In this document: piece by piece, positions 1 to 6,465 of the stretch
Layout of the letters: each line of letters begins with the position of its first letter
Position numbering within the stretch: the stretch's first letter is position 1
Assembly (NCBI GenBank): GCA_963649395.1
Contig: CAVJHW010000088.1
Coordinates: forward strand, 1-11,109
Source: Scatomonas sp963649395
Lineage (GTDB): Bacteria; Bacillota; Clostridia; Lachnospirales; Lachnospiraceae
Direction of reading: 5' to 3'
Length of the DNA stretch: 11,109 nt
Position numbers and translations under genes: made by a program
The notes under the pieces: model-generated
What the model was told of the DNA's origin: nothing
Databases searched by the model: none
The model's input: the letters and a program-made list of their open reading frames with translations, nothing else

Positions 1-75
1 CAGGCAAGATATGGTTTGGATTCCAGCTCTGATTGATGCAAGCCTCGGAACCTCGAACAGTTACATTCTAACATC

Positions 76-112
76 AAAATCTGCCCTTCGCAATTGAAAG
101 ACAGATTTTTTT
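76..112 (+). terminator. Terminator-like hairpin near the left edge
   Basis: AAAATCTG (76-83) pairs perfectly with CAGATTTT (102-109), and a run of eight T (105-112) follows on the plus strand. TTC (87-89) and GAA (96-98) can add a small inner stem. This fits a Rho-independent terminator for a plus-strand gene lying mostly outside the window. On the minus strand it would be followed by only four T, so it is weaker there. The gene it would serve cannot be identified: positions 1-75 have stops in two frames at about 33-36 and no recognisable protein end. Confidence 0.5.
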
Positions 113-121
113 CCATAAAAC

Positions 122-176
122 AGATCCGGCAGGGGCTGCTGTACACCGAACCTTACGATATTCCCCCGCCGGATCT
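122..176 (-). terminator. Terminator of the 73-aa gene
   Basis: AGATCCGGC (122-130) and GCCGGATCT (168-176) form a perfect 9-bp stem. It can be lengthened past one mismatch by GGGG (132-135) with CCCC (163-166). Read on the minus strand, the stem is followed by TGTTTTATGG, a modest U-rich tract. It starts just six bases after the stop codon of the small minus-strand gene, where a terminator is expected. The loop is long, about 27 bases. Confidence 0.55.
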
Positions 177-181
177 TCTTC

Positions 182-403
182 TTATTCCCGCTCTTTTACA
201 AAATTGAAATCAATCCTCTCCAGAATCCCATCCTCCGTCAGCACATAATCCCGCATATACGTACCGTGTTCCGCTACGCAGCAGGCATTGGCCACCGAAG
301 CCGGATTGCTGGTCTTTCCCTCCAGCAGAATACGAACACCGTTTTCCGAGTAGCCTCGCAATTCCGCCTCCAGCTTTCGCTTTTTGTATTTTTTCCTTTT
401 CAT
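182..403 (-). CDS. Small conserved-looking protein of unknown function (73 aa)
   Basis: I do not recognise this family. The N-terminus is very basic (MKRKKYKKRKLEAEL), and the rest is a compact mixed-charge domain without membrane segments or a signal peptide. Seen features include YSENGVRILLEG (residues 18-29), a Cys-Cys pair (41-42) and an acidic, polar end (DGILERIDFNFVKERE). The residue pattern, a terminator directly after the stop, and a GGGAG element just before the ATG support a real gene. The GGGAG sits only two bases from the ATG, closer than usual, which leaves some doubt about the start. The basic N-terminus would fit nucleic-acid or ribosome contact, but that is a guess. No neighbour suggests a role. 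Confidence 0.6.
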   Translation of the reverse strand: MKRKKYKKRKLEAELRGYSENGVRILLEGKTSNPASVANACCVAEHGTYMRDYVLTEDGILERIDFNFVKERE

Positions 404-419
404 TGCTCCCTACGGTACT

Positions 420-441
420 GGATCTTTCTTGGATCTTTCTT
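420..441. repeat. Perfect 11-bp tandem duplication
   Basis: GGATCTTTCTT occurs twice in a row (420-430 and 431-441), just upstream of the 73-aa gene as read on the minus strand. It lies in the untranslated stretch before that gene's start. It may be simple slippage, and no function is evident. Confidence 0.7.
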
Positions 442-577
442 TCGTGACAGACAAAAAATCCGGTATCCGCTCCTTTCTGCGTCTTCAGCCGAATAAATCC
501 GACTCTACTCATAGAACTTAAGAAAAGGCATACTCCGACACCTGTTTATTCTCTTCCCGTAACATCGATCTTTTTGG

Positions 578-736
578 AAAAATATGCGAACCGCATGAAA
601 AATATCACTGAACTCAATTAAGTAAGATGCGGCGGATGCCGCTATGAAACGTATGAATAAGACAAACAAACCAACTGCCAATTACCTGTACATGGGCATA
701 CCCCCTTCTGAACAGGTGTCTGACGGCTCTTTTCTT
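578..736 (-). ncRNA. Possible small RNA, about 159 nt (speculative)
   Basis: This stretch has no convincing protein gene but carries transcript-like signals on the minus strand. A perfect TATAAT lies upstream (743-748). A hairpin ATGCG-GTT-CGCAT (596-584) near the far end is followed by five T (582-578). Between them are two more hairpins: ACCTGT/ACAGGT (717-712 with 689-684) enclosing GGG-TATG-CCC (703-694), and GCGGC/GCCGC (642-629). The 5-bp stem of the proposed terminator is short, and the -35 region is weak. I do not recognise a known RNA family such as 6S, SRP or a riboswitch. Alternatively, the promoter may simply drive the 73-aa gene through a long leader. Confidence 0.25.
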
Positions 737-742
737 ATCCCC

Positions 743-771
743 ATTATACGACAAATTCCCACAAATGCAAG
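743..771 (-). promoter_or_regulatory. Candidate minus-strand promoter with consensus -10
   Basis: The minus strand reads TATAAT at 748-743. About 16-18 bases upstream lies TTGCAT or CTTGCA (within 766-771), a poor match to TTGACA. Transcription would start near 736 and run left toward the 73-aa gene. No other gene uses this promoter in that direction. Confidence 0.4.
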
Positions 772-805
772 TACTATTTTCATTTCTAAAAACTCTGTGA
801 AGTTC

Positions 806-835
806 TTTACAGTTCCCGGGGTTTTGGTATATACT
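806..835 (+). promoter_or_regulatory. mecA promoter (sigma-A type)
   Basis: TTTACA (806-811) and TATACT (830-835) are separated by 18 bases. Each matches five of six consensus positions. A start near 842 would give a leader of about 50 bases before mecA. The overlapping TATATA at 828-833 would give 16-base spacing instead. Confidence 0.7.
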
Positions 836-871
836 GAATGGTACAAAGAAGATCTGTACAGGGTTCATCCC

Positions 872-897
872 AAGGAGGGGAAGTGATTTATATATGA
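872..897 (+). promoter_or_regulatory. mecA ribosome binding site with a possible 4-codon leader ORF
   Basis: AAGGAGG (872-878) lies 15 bases before the mecA ATG, which is unusually far. A GTG at 883-885 sits four bases from the AAGGAGG and opens a 4-codon frame (GTG ATT TAT ATA, then TGA at 895-897). The TGA overlaps the mecA ATG as ATGA. mecA translation may therefore depend on re-initiation, or on the weaker GGGGA closer by. No alternative mecA start lies in frame upstream. Confidence 0.45.
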
Positions 898-1712
898 AGA
901 TTGAGAAGATTAATGACACCCAGATCCGCTGCACTCTGACCAAAGATGACCTTGCCAGCCGTCGGATCAAGCTAAGTGAGCTGGCCTATGGTACGGACAA
1001 GGCCAGGAGCTTATTTCAAGACATGATGCAGCAGGCTCACCATCAATTCGGTTTTAAGCTGGATAGCTCGCCCCTGATGATAGAGGCAATTCCCATATCA
1101 CCGGACAGCATTGTCCTGAATATTACGAAGGTAGAGGACCCGGAGGAGCTGGATACCCGCTTTTCCAAGTTTTCTCCCCCTACAGACGATGCCGACACTG
1201 CGACGGCCTCCCGTTTTTCCGGAGCAGACGATATTCTGGATCTCTTTCAGAAGATCTGCGATGCCAAGAATAAAGCCCAGGCCAATCCGGAGCTACCAGG
1301 CGGCCAAGAGGGGCAAGAGGTTCTGCCCGATTCCCAGACTTTACAGGGTGCCTCACCAGCCGCCCAGAACCTGGCAGCTCAAGAGACCCCAGCGGCAGAT
1401 GCGCCAGCTGAGCCAGTGAACCTGGTGCAATCCTTCTGTTTCCAGAAGCTGGATGATGTGATCCTGGCTGCCCACGGGCTGCGCTCCTTCTATTCCGGCA
1501 GGAATTCCCTCTATAAGCAGGAAAGCACCGGCACCTACAAGCTGATTCTTCACCAGTCGGACTGCACACCAGAGCTTTTCAATAAGATCTGCAATATTCT
1601 GTCCGAGTATGGCATGAACCAGCCCTTCTCCGCTTCCGGAGAGGCCTGCCTGATAGAACACGGCAGTCTTCTGATTGAAGACAGTGCCCTGCAGAATCTG
1701 GCCAGCCTTTGA
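894..1712 (+). CDS. mecA: Adaptor protein MecA
   Basis: MecA is a cytoplasmic adaptor that hands substrates to the ClpC AAA+ unfoldase for degradation by ClpCP; in Bacillus it targets the competence factor ComK. The 272-aa product has the family's two-domain form. The N-terminal domain (about 1-90) begins MKIEKINDTQIRCTL and has the DDLASRRIKLSEL segment and LFQDMMQQAHHQFGF. The C-terminal domain (about 180-272) carries FCFQKLDDVILAAHGL and SGRNSLYKQES, like the ClpC-binding domain. Between them is a long linker (about 95-178) rich in Ala, Gln and Pro, longer than I recall for Bacillus MecA. The gene stands alone with its own promoter and terminator. No comK-like gene is in view, so its target here is unknown. 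The only in-frame start is ATG 894. Confidence 0.88.
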   Translation: MKIEKINDTQIRCTLTKDDLASRRIKLSELAYGTDKARSLFQDMMQQAHHQFGFKLDSSPLMIEAIPISPDSIVLNITKVEDPEELDTRFSKFSPPTDDADTATASRFSGADDILDLFQKICDAKNKAQANPELPGGQEGQEVLPDSQTLQGASPAAQNLAAQETPAADAPAEPVNLVQSFCFQKLDDVILAAHGLRSFYSGRNSLYKQESTGTYKLILHQSDCTPELFNKICNILSEYGMNQPFSASGEACLIEHGSLLIEDSALQNLASL

Positions 1713-1715
1713 TAA

Positions 1716-1755
1716 AAAAAGGATGATACCCTTCCCACGGGGTATCATCCTTTTT
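1716..1755. terminator. Bidirectional terminator between mecA and the crh operon
   Basis: A perfect 16-bp inverted repeat: five A plus GGATGATACCC (1716-1731) pairs with GGGTATCATCC plus five T (1740-1755) across an 8-base loop. It starts three bases after the mecA stop. Read on the minus strand, it lies 30 bases past the HPr/Crh stop. It should stop both convergent transcripts. Confidence 0.93.
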
Positions 1756-1784
1756 GCTTGTGCGGCATCCGCTGCCGCAAGCGG

Positions 1785-2039
1785 TCATTTGCTGCTCAAA
1801 TAATCCTCTATCTTGTCCATGGCTTCCGCCTCATCCTGACCATTGGCCGAGATAGTCACGCTTTCCCCGTTATCCAGGCCCAGAGTCATCATCCCCATAA
1901 TGCTCTTGGCATTAACCTTCTTCTTGCCACTTTCCACATAGATCTCGCTTTCAAACTGGCTGGCTACCTGTACCAGCATCGCAATAGGGCGAGCCTCCAA
2001 TCCACTGGCGATCTGAATGGTGATTGGTTTTCTGATCAT
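1785..2039 (-). CDS. crh: HPr-like protein lacking the phosphorylatable His15 (Crh-like)
   Basis: HPr is the phosphocarrier of the sugar phosphotransferase system. Crh is its Bacillus paralogue, which acts only as a CcpA corepressor when phosphorylated on Ser46. This 84-aa protein has the HPr fold pattern, but the active-site block reads GLEARPIA, with Glu exactly at position 15 where HPr has His and Bacillus Crh has Gln. Ser46 is kept exactly in place in AKSIMGMMTLG, the HPr kinase target. It should therefore not relay phosphate to sugars but could bind CcpA. The position after whiA matches Bacillus crh. The chosen ATG follows AAGGAGG (2055-2049) by nine bases; the longer reading frame from 2078 adds a non-family extension and is rejected. 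The symbol is given by analogy. Confidence 0.85.
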   Translation of the reverse strand: MIRKPITIQIASGLEARPIAMLVQVASQFESEIYVESGKKKVNAKSIMGMMTLGLDNGESVTISANGQDEAEAMDKIEDYLSSK

Positions 2040-2084
2040 AATAAGTCTCCTCCTTGTAGCGGCTGCCTTAGCAGCCATGGACGT

Positions 2085-3041
2085 CTACTGTCTTGCTCTC
2101 AGCTCGTCTGCTATAGAGCTCAGCTTTCTCAAGCGGTGGTTCACGCCGGACTTTCCCACCGGAGGGCTCAACAGTAACCCAAGTTCTTTTAGTGTTGCCT
2201 CCGGATATTGTAACCGAACTCGGGCTATTTCGTCAAGTCCATTTGACAGGCCCTCGAAACCAATCCGGTCACGGATATACTGAATATCTTCTATCTGTTT
2301 CACGGCAGCATTTACCGTCTTATTGATATTGGCAGTCTCGCAATTCACCTTTCGATTGACGCTTCCCCTCATCTCCTTGAGAATCCGAACATTCTCCAGT
2401 TCAAACAGGGCCTTCCTGGCATCCATCATTCCCAGCAGATCGGAGATCTGGGAGCCCTCCTTGATATAGACAATATGATTCTTCTTCCTTCCAACGGTTC
2501 TGGCATCAATTCCCAGACTCTGTATCAGAGCCTGCAGCTGCTCCGCCTGATATCTTGTATCACAGACGATTTCGAAATGGTAGGATCGCATGGGGTCGCT
2601 GACAGACCCGGCCGCCAGAAATGCCCCCCGAAGGAAGGCTCTTCTGCAGCAATTCTTCTGCACCACCACGTTATGGATCAGGGGAAGTTCCTCCGCCAGA
2701 CTTCCCTGAGGAGTCAGCAGTTTAACCGCCTGGAGAATGCGAATCGCATCCTGGTTCTCCAACACTGCAATCTGGTAAATAGCGGCCCCTTGACGGCAAT
2801 TCGGAGAATGTCGCCGAAGGGAAACCTCCGGACAGATGCGAAAGATCTTTTTCAGCAAGAAAGAATATTTCTCCGCCACCCAGATATTCTCTGTTTGCAT
2901 TCGAATGCAATACTCCTCCCGGACGGAAATATGGACTCTCCCACACAGGGTAATGATGGCCGTCAGCTCTGCGATCTGACAATGACGGGCCCCTCCCGTC
3001 TGATGACAAAGCTCCTCCTTGACCTCACCGGAAAATGACAT
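2085..3041 (-). CDS. whiA: DNA-binding regulator WhiA
   Basis: WhiA is a conserved Gram-positive DNA-binding protein needed for sporulation septation in Streptomyces and linked to cell division and chromosome segregation in Bacillus. The 318-aa product has the expected length. A LAGLIDADG-homing-endonuclease-like region is seen around residues 131-150 (RRAFLRGAFLAAGSVSDP), where family members have lost nuclease activity. A conserved NCETANINKT block lies at 233-242, and a C-terminal helix-turn-helix at about 282-306 (ATLKELGLLLSPPVGKSGV, then NHRLRKL). Its ATG lies two bases after the rapZ stop, and its AAGGGG binding site is inside the last rapZ codons, so the two are probably translationally coupled. 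crh follows 45 bases later. Confidence 0.95.
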   Translation of the reverse strand: MSFSGEVKEELCHQTGGARHCQIAELTAIITLCGRVHISVREEYCIRMQTENIWVAEKYSFLLKKIFRICPEVSLRRHSPNCRQGAAIYQIAVLENQDAIRILQAVKLLTPQGSLAEELPLIHNVVVQKNCCRRAFLRGAFLAAGSVSDPMRSYHFEIVCDTRYQAEQLQALIQSLGIDARTVGRKKNHIVYIKEGSQISDLLGMMDARKALFELENVRILKEMRGSVNRKVNCETANINKTVNAAVKQIEDIQYIRDRIGFEGLSNGLDEIARVRLQYPEATLKELGLLLSPPVGKSGVNHRLRKLSSIADELRARQ

Positions 3042-3043
3042 AC

Positions 3044-3931
3044 TTACATCCCCTTACGCATAGCGTCCTTCTCGATATCCCTGTGCTCTATCCGTATCCC
3101 ATACTCCCCTGCATGTTCCAATTGGTGATAGAGGGCGTTGGCCAGGGTGACGGACCGATGCTTCCCCCCGGTACAGCCAATTGCAATCACCAGCTGGTTT
3201 TTGCCCTCGGTGATATAGTTGGGCAGCAAAAACTCTATCAGATCCGTCAGTTTTTTCAGGAATACCTGGGCCACCTCAAAGCCCAGGACAAAATTGCTGA
3301 CGGGAGCGTCATTGCCTGACAGGTGCTTCAAGCCCTCAATGTAATAGGGATTGGGAAGAAAGCGCACATCAAAGACCAGATCCGCATCAGCGGGAATTCC
3401 GTATTTGAAGCCGAAGGACAGAACTGTCACCATCAGGCTCTTGAAATCCCGATTCTGCACAAATATCTTCTCCAGCTCCTGCTTCAGATCCCTGGTCAGA
3501 AGCTGGCTGGTATCTATGATATAATCTGCCTGCTTCTTCAAAAATTCCAGCCGGGATCGTTCCTTCTGAATCCCGCTCTCCACACGTCCCCCTCCTGCCA
3601 GGGGGTGATTTCTCCTGGTTTCCTTGTATCGCTTCACCAAGATTTCGTCATTGGCATCCAGGAAAAGAATCTCATAGTGGATTCCTGACTGCCTCATCCG
3701 TCCCAGCACCGCCTGCAGATCCGGCAGGGCCTTGCCGCTTCGTATATCTACTCCGATGGCGATTCTGGTAATCTCACCCCCCGTGCCATCCATGGTCAGC
3801 TGGGCAAACTTCTCCATGAGGAAGATCGGAAGGTTGTCTACACAGAAATATTCTGCATCCTCCAGCATCTTCAAGGCTGTGCTTTTCCCCGCTCCGGACA
3901 TGCCTGTTACAATCACAAACCGCATCAGCAT
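3044..3931 (-). CDS. rapZ: RNase adaptor / nucleotide-binding protein RapZ (YvcJ)
   Basis: RapZ/YvcJ is a P-loop protein. In E. coli it binds the small RNA GlmZ and guides RNase E to it, controlling glucosamine-6-phosphate synthesis. In Bacillus YvcJ hydrolyses nucleotides and affects competence. The 295-aa product shows a Walker A motif GMSGAGKST (10-18), AIGVDIRSG (58-66), DVRFLPNPYY (188-197), and the C-terminal GCTGGKHRSV (252-261) and HRD (283-285) blocks typical of the family. The start at 3931 follows GGGAGG (3943-3938) by six bases. MRFV six bases later is a possible but worse-spaced start. The position between murB and whiA fits a cell-envelope precursor role. The yvcK gene that separates rapZ and whiA in Bacillus is absent. 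Confidence 0.95.
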   Translation of the reverse strand: MLMRFVIVTGMSGAGKSTALKMLEDAEYFCVDNLPIFLMEKFAQLTMDGTGGEITRIAIGVDIRSGKALPDLQAVLGRMRQSGIHYEILFLDANDEILVKRYKETRRNHPLAGGGRVESGIQKERSRLEFLKKQADYIIDTSQLLTRDLKQELEKIFVQNRDFKSLMVTVLSFGFKYGIPADADLVFDVRFLPNPYYIEGLKHLSGNDAPVSNFVLGFEVAQVFLKKLTDLIEFLLPNYITEGKNQLVIAIGCTGGKHRSVTLANALYHQLEHAGEYGIRIEHRDIEKDAMRKGM

Positions 3932-3970
3932 TTTCTGCCTCCCTTCCCCTCTTCCCCGTCCTCTACTCTG

Positions 3971-4066
3971 TCAGAATCCTTCCGGGACTTCCCCGGCCTT
4001 GGTCAGAATCCTTCCGGGACTTCCCCGGCCTTGATCAGAATCCTTCCGGGACTTCTCGGACCTTGG
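3971..4066. repeat. Three 32-bp tandem repeats between murB and rapZ
   Basis: Units lie at 3971-4002, 4003-4034 and 4035-4066. The first two differ at one base; the third has a few more changes. On the minus strand each unit ends in GGATTCTGA, and the array abuts the murB stop codon. The last 17 bases of a unit match the last 17 bases of murB at 14 positions, suggesting the array grew from the murB 3' end. Units 1 and 2 each contain CCGGG-ACTTC-CCCGG, a 5-bp hairpin that is broken in unit 3. Because 32 is not a multiple of three, the TGA of successive units falls in all three frames. Confidence 0.95.
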
Positions 4067-4978
4067 TCAGAATTCTCCCAGGAAACGAACCTCCGGTTCC
4101 AGCCGGACATGGAATTGTTCCCACACCCTTTCCTGAACCTGCCGCATCAGCTGCCGCACATCCTCCGCTGTGGCAGCCCCCGCATTGACTATGAAGCCAC
4201 AATGCTTCTCAGAGACCATGGCATCTCCTACCCGAAGACCCCGCAAACCCGCATCCATGATCAGCTTGCCGGCAAAATATCCTTCCGGTCTCTTGAAGGT
4301 ACTGCCTGCGCTGGGCAGGTCCAAGGGCTGGCGGCCGCATCGGATCCTGCGCAGCTCTTCCATCCTTTGGCGAATCTGATCCGCTTCTCCCCTGGCAAGA
4401 GCCAGCACCGCTTCCAGCACAATCCAGCCCTTTTCCCTGACCAAACTGGTGCGATATCCCATCTGAAGGTCCTGGCCGGGCAGGGTCAGCACCTGTCCCT
4501 GCCTGTCCAGCACCGTAACCGTCTCCACCACTTCCTTCATCTCGCCTCCATAGGCACCGGCATTCATGAAAATGGCTCCTCCCAGGGTTCCCGGGATGCC
4601 GGAGGCGAATTCCAGCCCTGTCAGCCCCGCTTCTCCCGCAAGGGTGGCTAAACGAGACAGCAAAATACCGGCTCCGGCCCGGATCCGCTCCCCCTCTATC
4701 AAAACCTCCTGATATCTCTTATAGATCTGTATCACGACTCCCCGATAGCCTTCATCGCTGACCAAGAGATTGCTTCCATTGCCCAGGATAAACCAGGGAA
4801 GGCCCTCTTCCCGGCACAAGAACAATATCTGGCGAAGCTTCTCCGCAGAATCCGGGCATACAAAATAATCCGCCTTTCCCCCTATCCGGAAGGTAGTGTG
4901 CCGCTTCATAGGTTCATCCGCCAGCACATTGGCAGCTCCTGCCACATCGCAAAGCCTTCTGTAGATTGTTTCGTCCAT
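4067..4978 (-). CDS. murB: UDP-N-acetylenolpyruvoylglucosamine reductase MurB
   Basis: MurB is the cytoplasmic FAD enzyme that uses NADPH to reduce UDP-GlcNAc-enolpyruvate to UDP-MurNAc, the second committed step of peptidoglycan synthesis. The 303-aa product is complete. FAD-binding segments are ILGNGSNLLVSD (64-75) and EFASGIPGTLGGAIFMNAGAYG (in 123-144). The catalytic-serine block is SAGSTFKRP (223-231, Ser226 the likely proton donor), followed by GYFAGKLI. A C-terminal glutamate lies in LEPEVRFLG (293-301). The compact size and GYFAGKLI fit the type II enzyme of Gram-positives. The start follows GGGAGG and a nearer AAGGGG. It is the first gene of the rapZ-whiA-crh operon, behind a promoter about 105 bases upstream. 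Confidence 0.96.
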   Translation of the reverse strand: MDETIYRRLCDVAGAANVLADEPMKRHTTFRIGGKADYFVCPDSAEKLRQILFLCREEGLPWFILGNGSNLLVSDEGYRGVVIQIYKRYQEVLIEGERIRAGAGILLSRLATLAGEAGLTGLEFASGIPGTLGGAIFMNAGAYGGEMKEVVETVTVLDRQGQVLTLPGQDLQMGYRTSLVREKGWIVLEAVLALARGEADQIRQRMEELRRIRCGRQPLDLPSAGSTFKRPEGYFAGKLIMDAGLRGLRVGDAMVSEKHCGFIVNAGAATAEDVRQLMRQVQERVWEQFHVRLEPEVRFLGEF

Positions 4979-5090
4979 AGTCCCCTTATGTTCCTCCCAA
5001 TTGAGTTACAGCAAGCCCCTGACGCCATCCAAAGAGAAGGCATCCCTCTGCTGCCCTCCCGCTTTCCTGGACCTGCCGCTGTATCGTTTC

Positions 5091-5119
5091 ATTATACAAC
5101 TCAGACCAGGAAAGCGCAA
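5091..5119 (-). promoter_or_regulatory. Promoter of the murB-rapZ-whiA-crh operon
   Basis: Minus strand TTGCGC (5119-5114), 17 bases, then a perfect TATAAT (5096-5091). This is a strong sigma-A type promoter. Transcription would begin near 5084, giving an untranslated leader of about 105 bases before murB, in which I see no riboswitch-like structure. It lies just past the terminator of the upstream ttcA-like gene, so the operon starts here. Confidence 0.82.
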
Positions 5120-5125
5120 CCACGG

Positions 5126-5147
5126 AAAAAGGGAGCCCCGGGGGCTC
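5126..5147 (-). terminator. Terminator after the rhodanese-TtcA gene
   Basis: GAGCCC (5147-5142 on the minus strand) pairs with GGGCTC (5138-5133) across a 3-base loop, followed two bases later by five T (5130-5126). It lies 15 bases past the stop codon of the sulfur-cluster operon and just before the murB promoter. The stem is short but GC-rich. Confidence 0.75.
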
Positions 5148-5162
5148 GGTGGGCAGCCATGG

Positions 5163-6365
5163 TCATGTCTCATCCTCCCGGCAGGGGTGCCCACACCCTT
5201 CCGATGGATCATAGAATTCCAAAAAGCTGTGTCTCACGCCCCCCTGCTTATAGCCGATCACCGTATCCAGATTCACATTTTCCACGCTTTTGAAAATATT
5301 TCCCTCCACAAAGGGATTGGTTTTCTTCATGGCGCGGATCATTTCCTTGACCTCCATACGCTTGGAGACATTGTCCCCGCTGCAGGTGCTGCAGGTATCG
5401 GTAAAGCGGCAGGCGCATTGAATGAAATGAAGGTTGTTATAGTCCCGCCAGGCCTTAACATCCTCCTCCCGTACCAGATACAAGGGGCGGATCAGCTCCA
5501 TGCCCTCAAAGTGGATGCTATGCAGCTTCGGCATCATGGTCTGCACCTGGGCTCCGTAAAGCATGCCCATGAGGATGGTCTCAATCACATCGTCATAATG
5601 GTGACCCAGGGCGATCTTGTTGCAGCCCAGCTCTTTGGCCTTGTTGTAGAGATGTCCCCGCCGCATACGGGCGCAGAGATAGCAGGGATTCTTGTCGATG
5701 GTATAAACGGCATTGAAGATCTCCGTCTCAAAGATCTGAACCGGCACATGGAGTCGGCGGGCATTGCTTTCAATGATCTTGCGGTTCTCGGGACTGTAAC
5801 CGGGATCCATGACCAGGAAGACCAGCTCAAAGGGGAATTTGTTATGGCGCTGCAGCTCCTGGAAGAGTTTGGCCATCAGCATGGAATCCTTACCGCCGGA
5901 GATGCAGACAGCGATTCTATCTCCCTCCTGAACCAGCTGGTAGTCCCGGATGGCCTTGGTGAACTTTCTCCAGATCCTTTTGTGGAATTTTTTCCGAATA
6001 CTCTGCTCTACATCCAGATAAAAGCTATCCTCTCCTGTCGCTTCCTGCCCCATGGTATCCACCAGCCAGGCCAGGTAGCCCCCCCGCAGGTTATAGGCCG
6101 CCTGGCCTTGCTCCCGCAGCCATTGGACCGCCTCCCGACCGGTTTCCCCCTTTTTGCAATAAATAATGATCTCCTCCAGGTCCTTCCTTGCCTCCTGCTT
6201 GTCTTTCGGAATCGCATATTGCTCCTTTAATCCCTCCGGCGATATATTCTCCGCGCCCGGCAGGTGTCCGTAGGAAAATGCCAGGGGATCTCTGATATCA
6301 ATCAGGCGATAGCTTCCTCGATTCCGCTGGTTCAATTCCTGCACTGTTATTTCATAAGCATCCAT
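5163..6365 (-). CDS. Rhodanese-TtcA-like fusion, tRNA thiolation family
   Basis: The 400-aa protein joins two sulfur modules. Residues 1-105 are a rhodanese domain with the persulfide-forming Cys70 in YCKKGETGR and DIRDPLAFSYGHLPGAENI upstream. Residues 115-400 resemble TtcA, the PP-loop enzyme that makes 2-thiocytidine at tRNA position 32. It has the ATP motif CISGGKDSM (154-162), then CYLCARMRRGHLY (228-240), whose CxxC corresponds to E. coli TtcA Cys122/Cys125, and CSTCSG (325-330) near the third cluster cysteine. A [4Fe-4S] cluster is therefore likely. The rhodanese probably supplies sulfur to its own PP-loop domain, by analogy with ThiI. Extra cysteines (317, 319, 391, 395) are present. 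The ribosome binding site is weak (AGGATAGA). It follows tcdA by 100 bases in which I see no other feature. The exact tRNA target is inferred. Confidence 0.85.
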   Translation of the reverse strand: MDAYEITVQELNQRNRGSYRLIDIRDPLAFSYGHLPGAENISPEGLKEQYAIPKDKQEARKDLEEIIIYCKKGETGREAVQWLREQGQAAYNLRGGYLAWLVDTMGQEATGEDSFYLDVEQSIRKKFHKRIWRKFTKAIRDYQLVQEGDRIAVCISGGKDSMLMAKLFQELQRHNKFPFELVFLVMDPGYSPENRKIIESNARRLHVPVQIFETEIFNAVYTIDKNPCYLCARMRRGHLYNKAKELGCNKIALGHHYDDVIETILMGMLYGAQVQTMMPKLHSIHFEGMELIRPLYLVREEDVKAWRDYNNLHFIQCACRFTDTCSTCSGDNVSKRMEVKEMIRAMKKTNPFVEGNIFKSVENVNLDTVIGYKQGGVRHSFLEFYDPSEGCGHPCREDET

Positions 6366-6465
6366 TCTATCCTATCCCATCTATCCTTCTGTTCTTTTCC
6401 GCTTGATCCGGCCCTCTTCCTTTGCTTGCGCCGCCCCAGATCCAGTCCATGCAAGCTGCCTCTCC

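Noticed and set aside
1..97. Possible 3' end of a plus-strand gene in frame 2
   Set aside because: The frame runs into the hairpin at 76-109, and the residues match nothing I recognise; too short to call.
210..512. Minus-strand 100-aa frame beginning MSRVGFIRLKTQ
   Set aside because: It overlaps the better-supported 73-aa gene in another frame, has no ribosome binding site, and its second half is low-complexity shadow sequence.
644..886. Plus-strand 80-aa frame before mecA
   Set aside because: No ribosome binding site, and it runs through the well-formed mecA promoter and binding site; no recognisable motif.
614..970. Minus-strand 118-aa frame across the mecA start
   Set aside because: It overlaps the mecA promoter and N-terminus antisense, with no start signal or motif.
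1762..1772. GCGGCATCCGC also present on the minus strand at 642-632, possible dispersed repeat
   Set aside because: Only 11 bases, both inside small GC hairpins; too short to claim relatedness.
2039..2078. Longer start for the HPr-like gene
   Set aside because: The extra 13 residues contain the ribosome binding site and do not match the family; ATG 2039 places Glu15 and Ser46 exactly at family positions.
5001..6230. Long plus-strand frame of 409 aa
   Set aside because: It is the antisense shadow of the rhodanese-TtcA gene, which has clear catalytic motifs; the plus frame has none.
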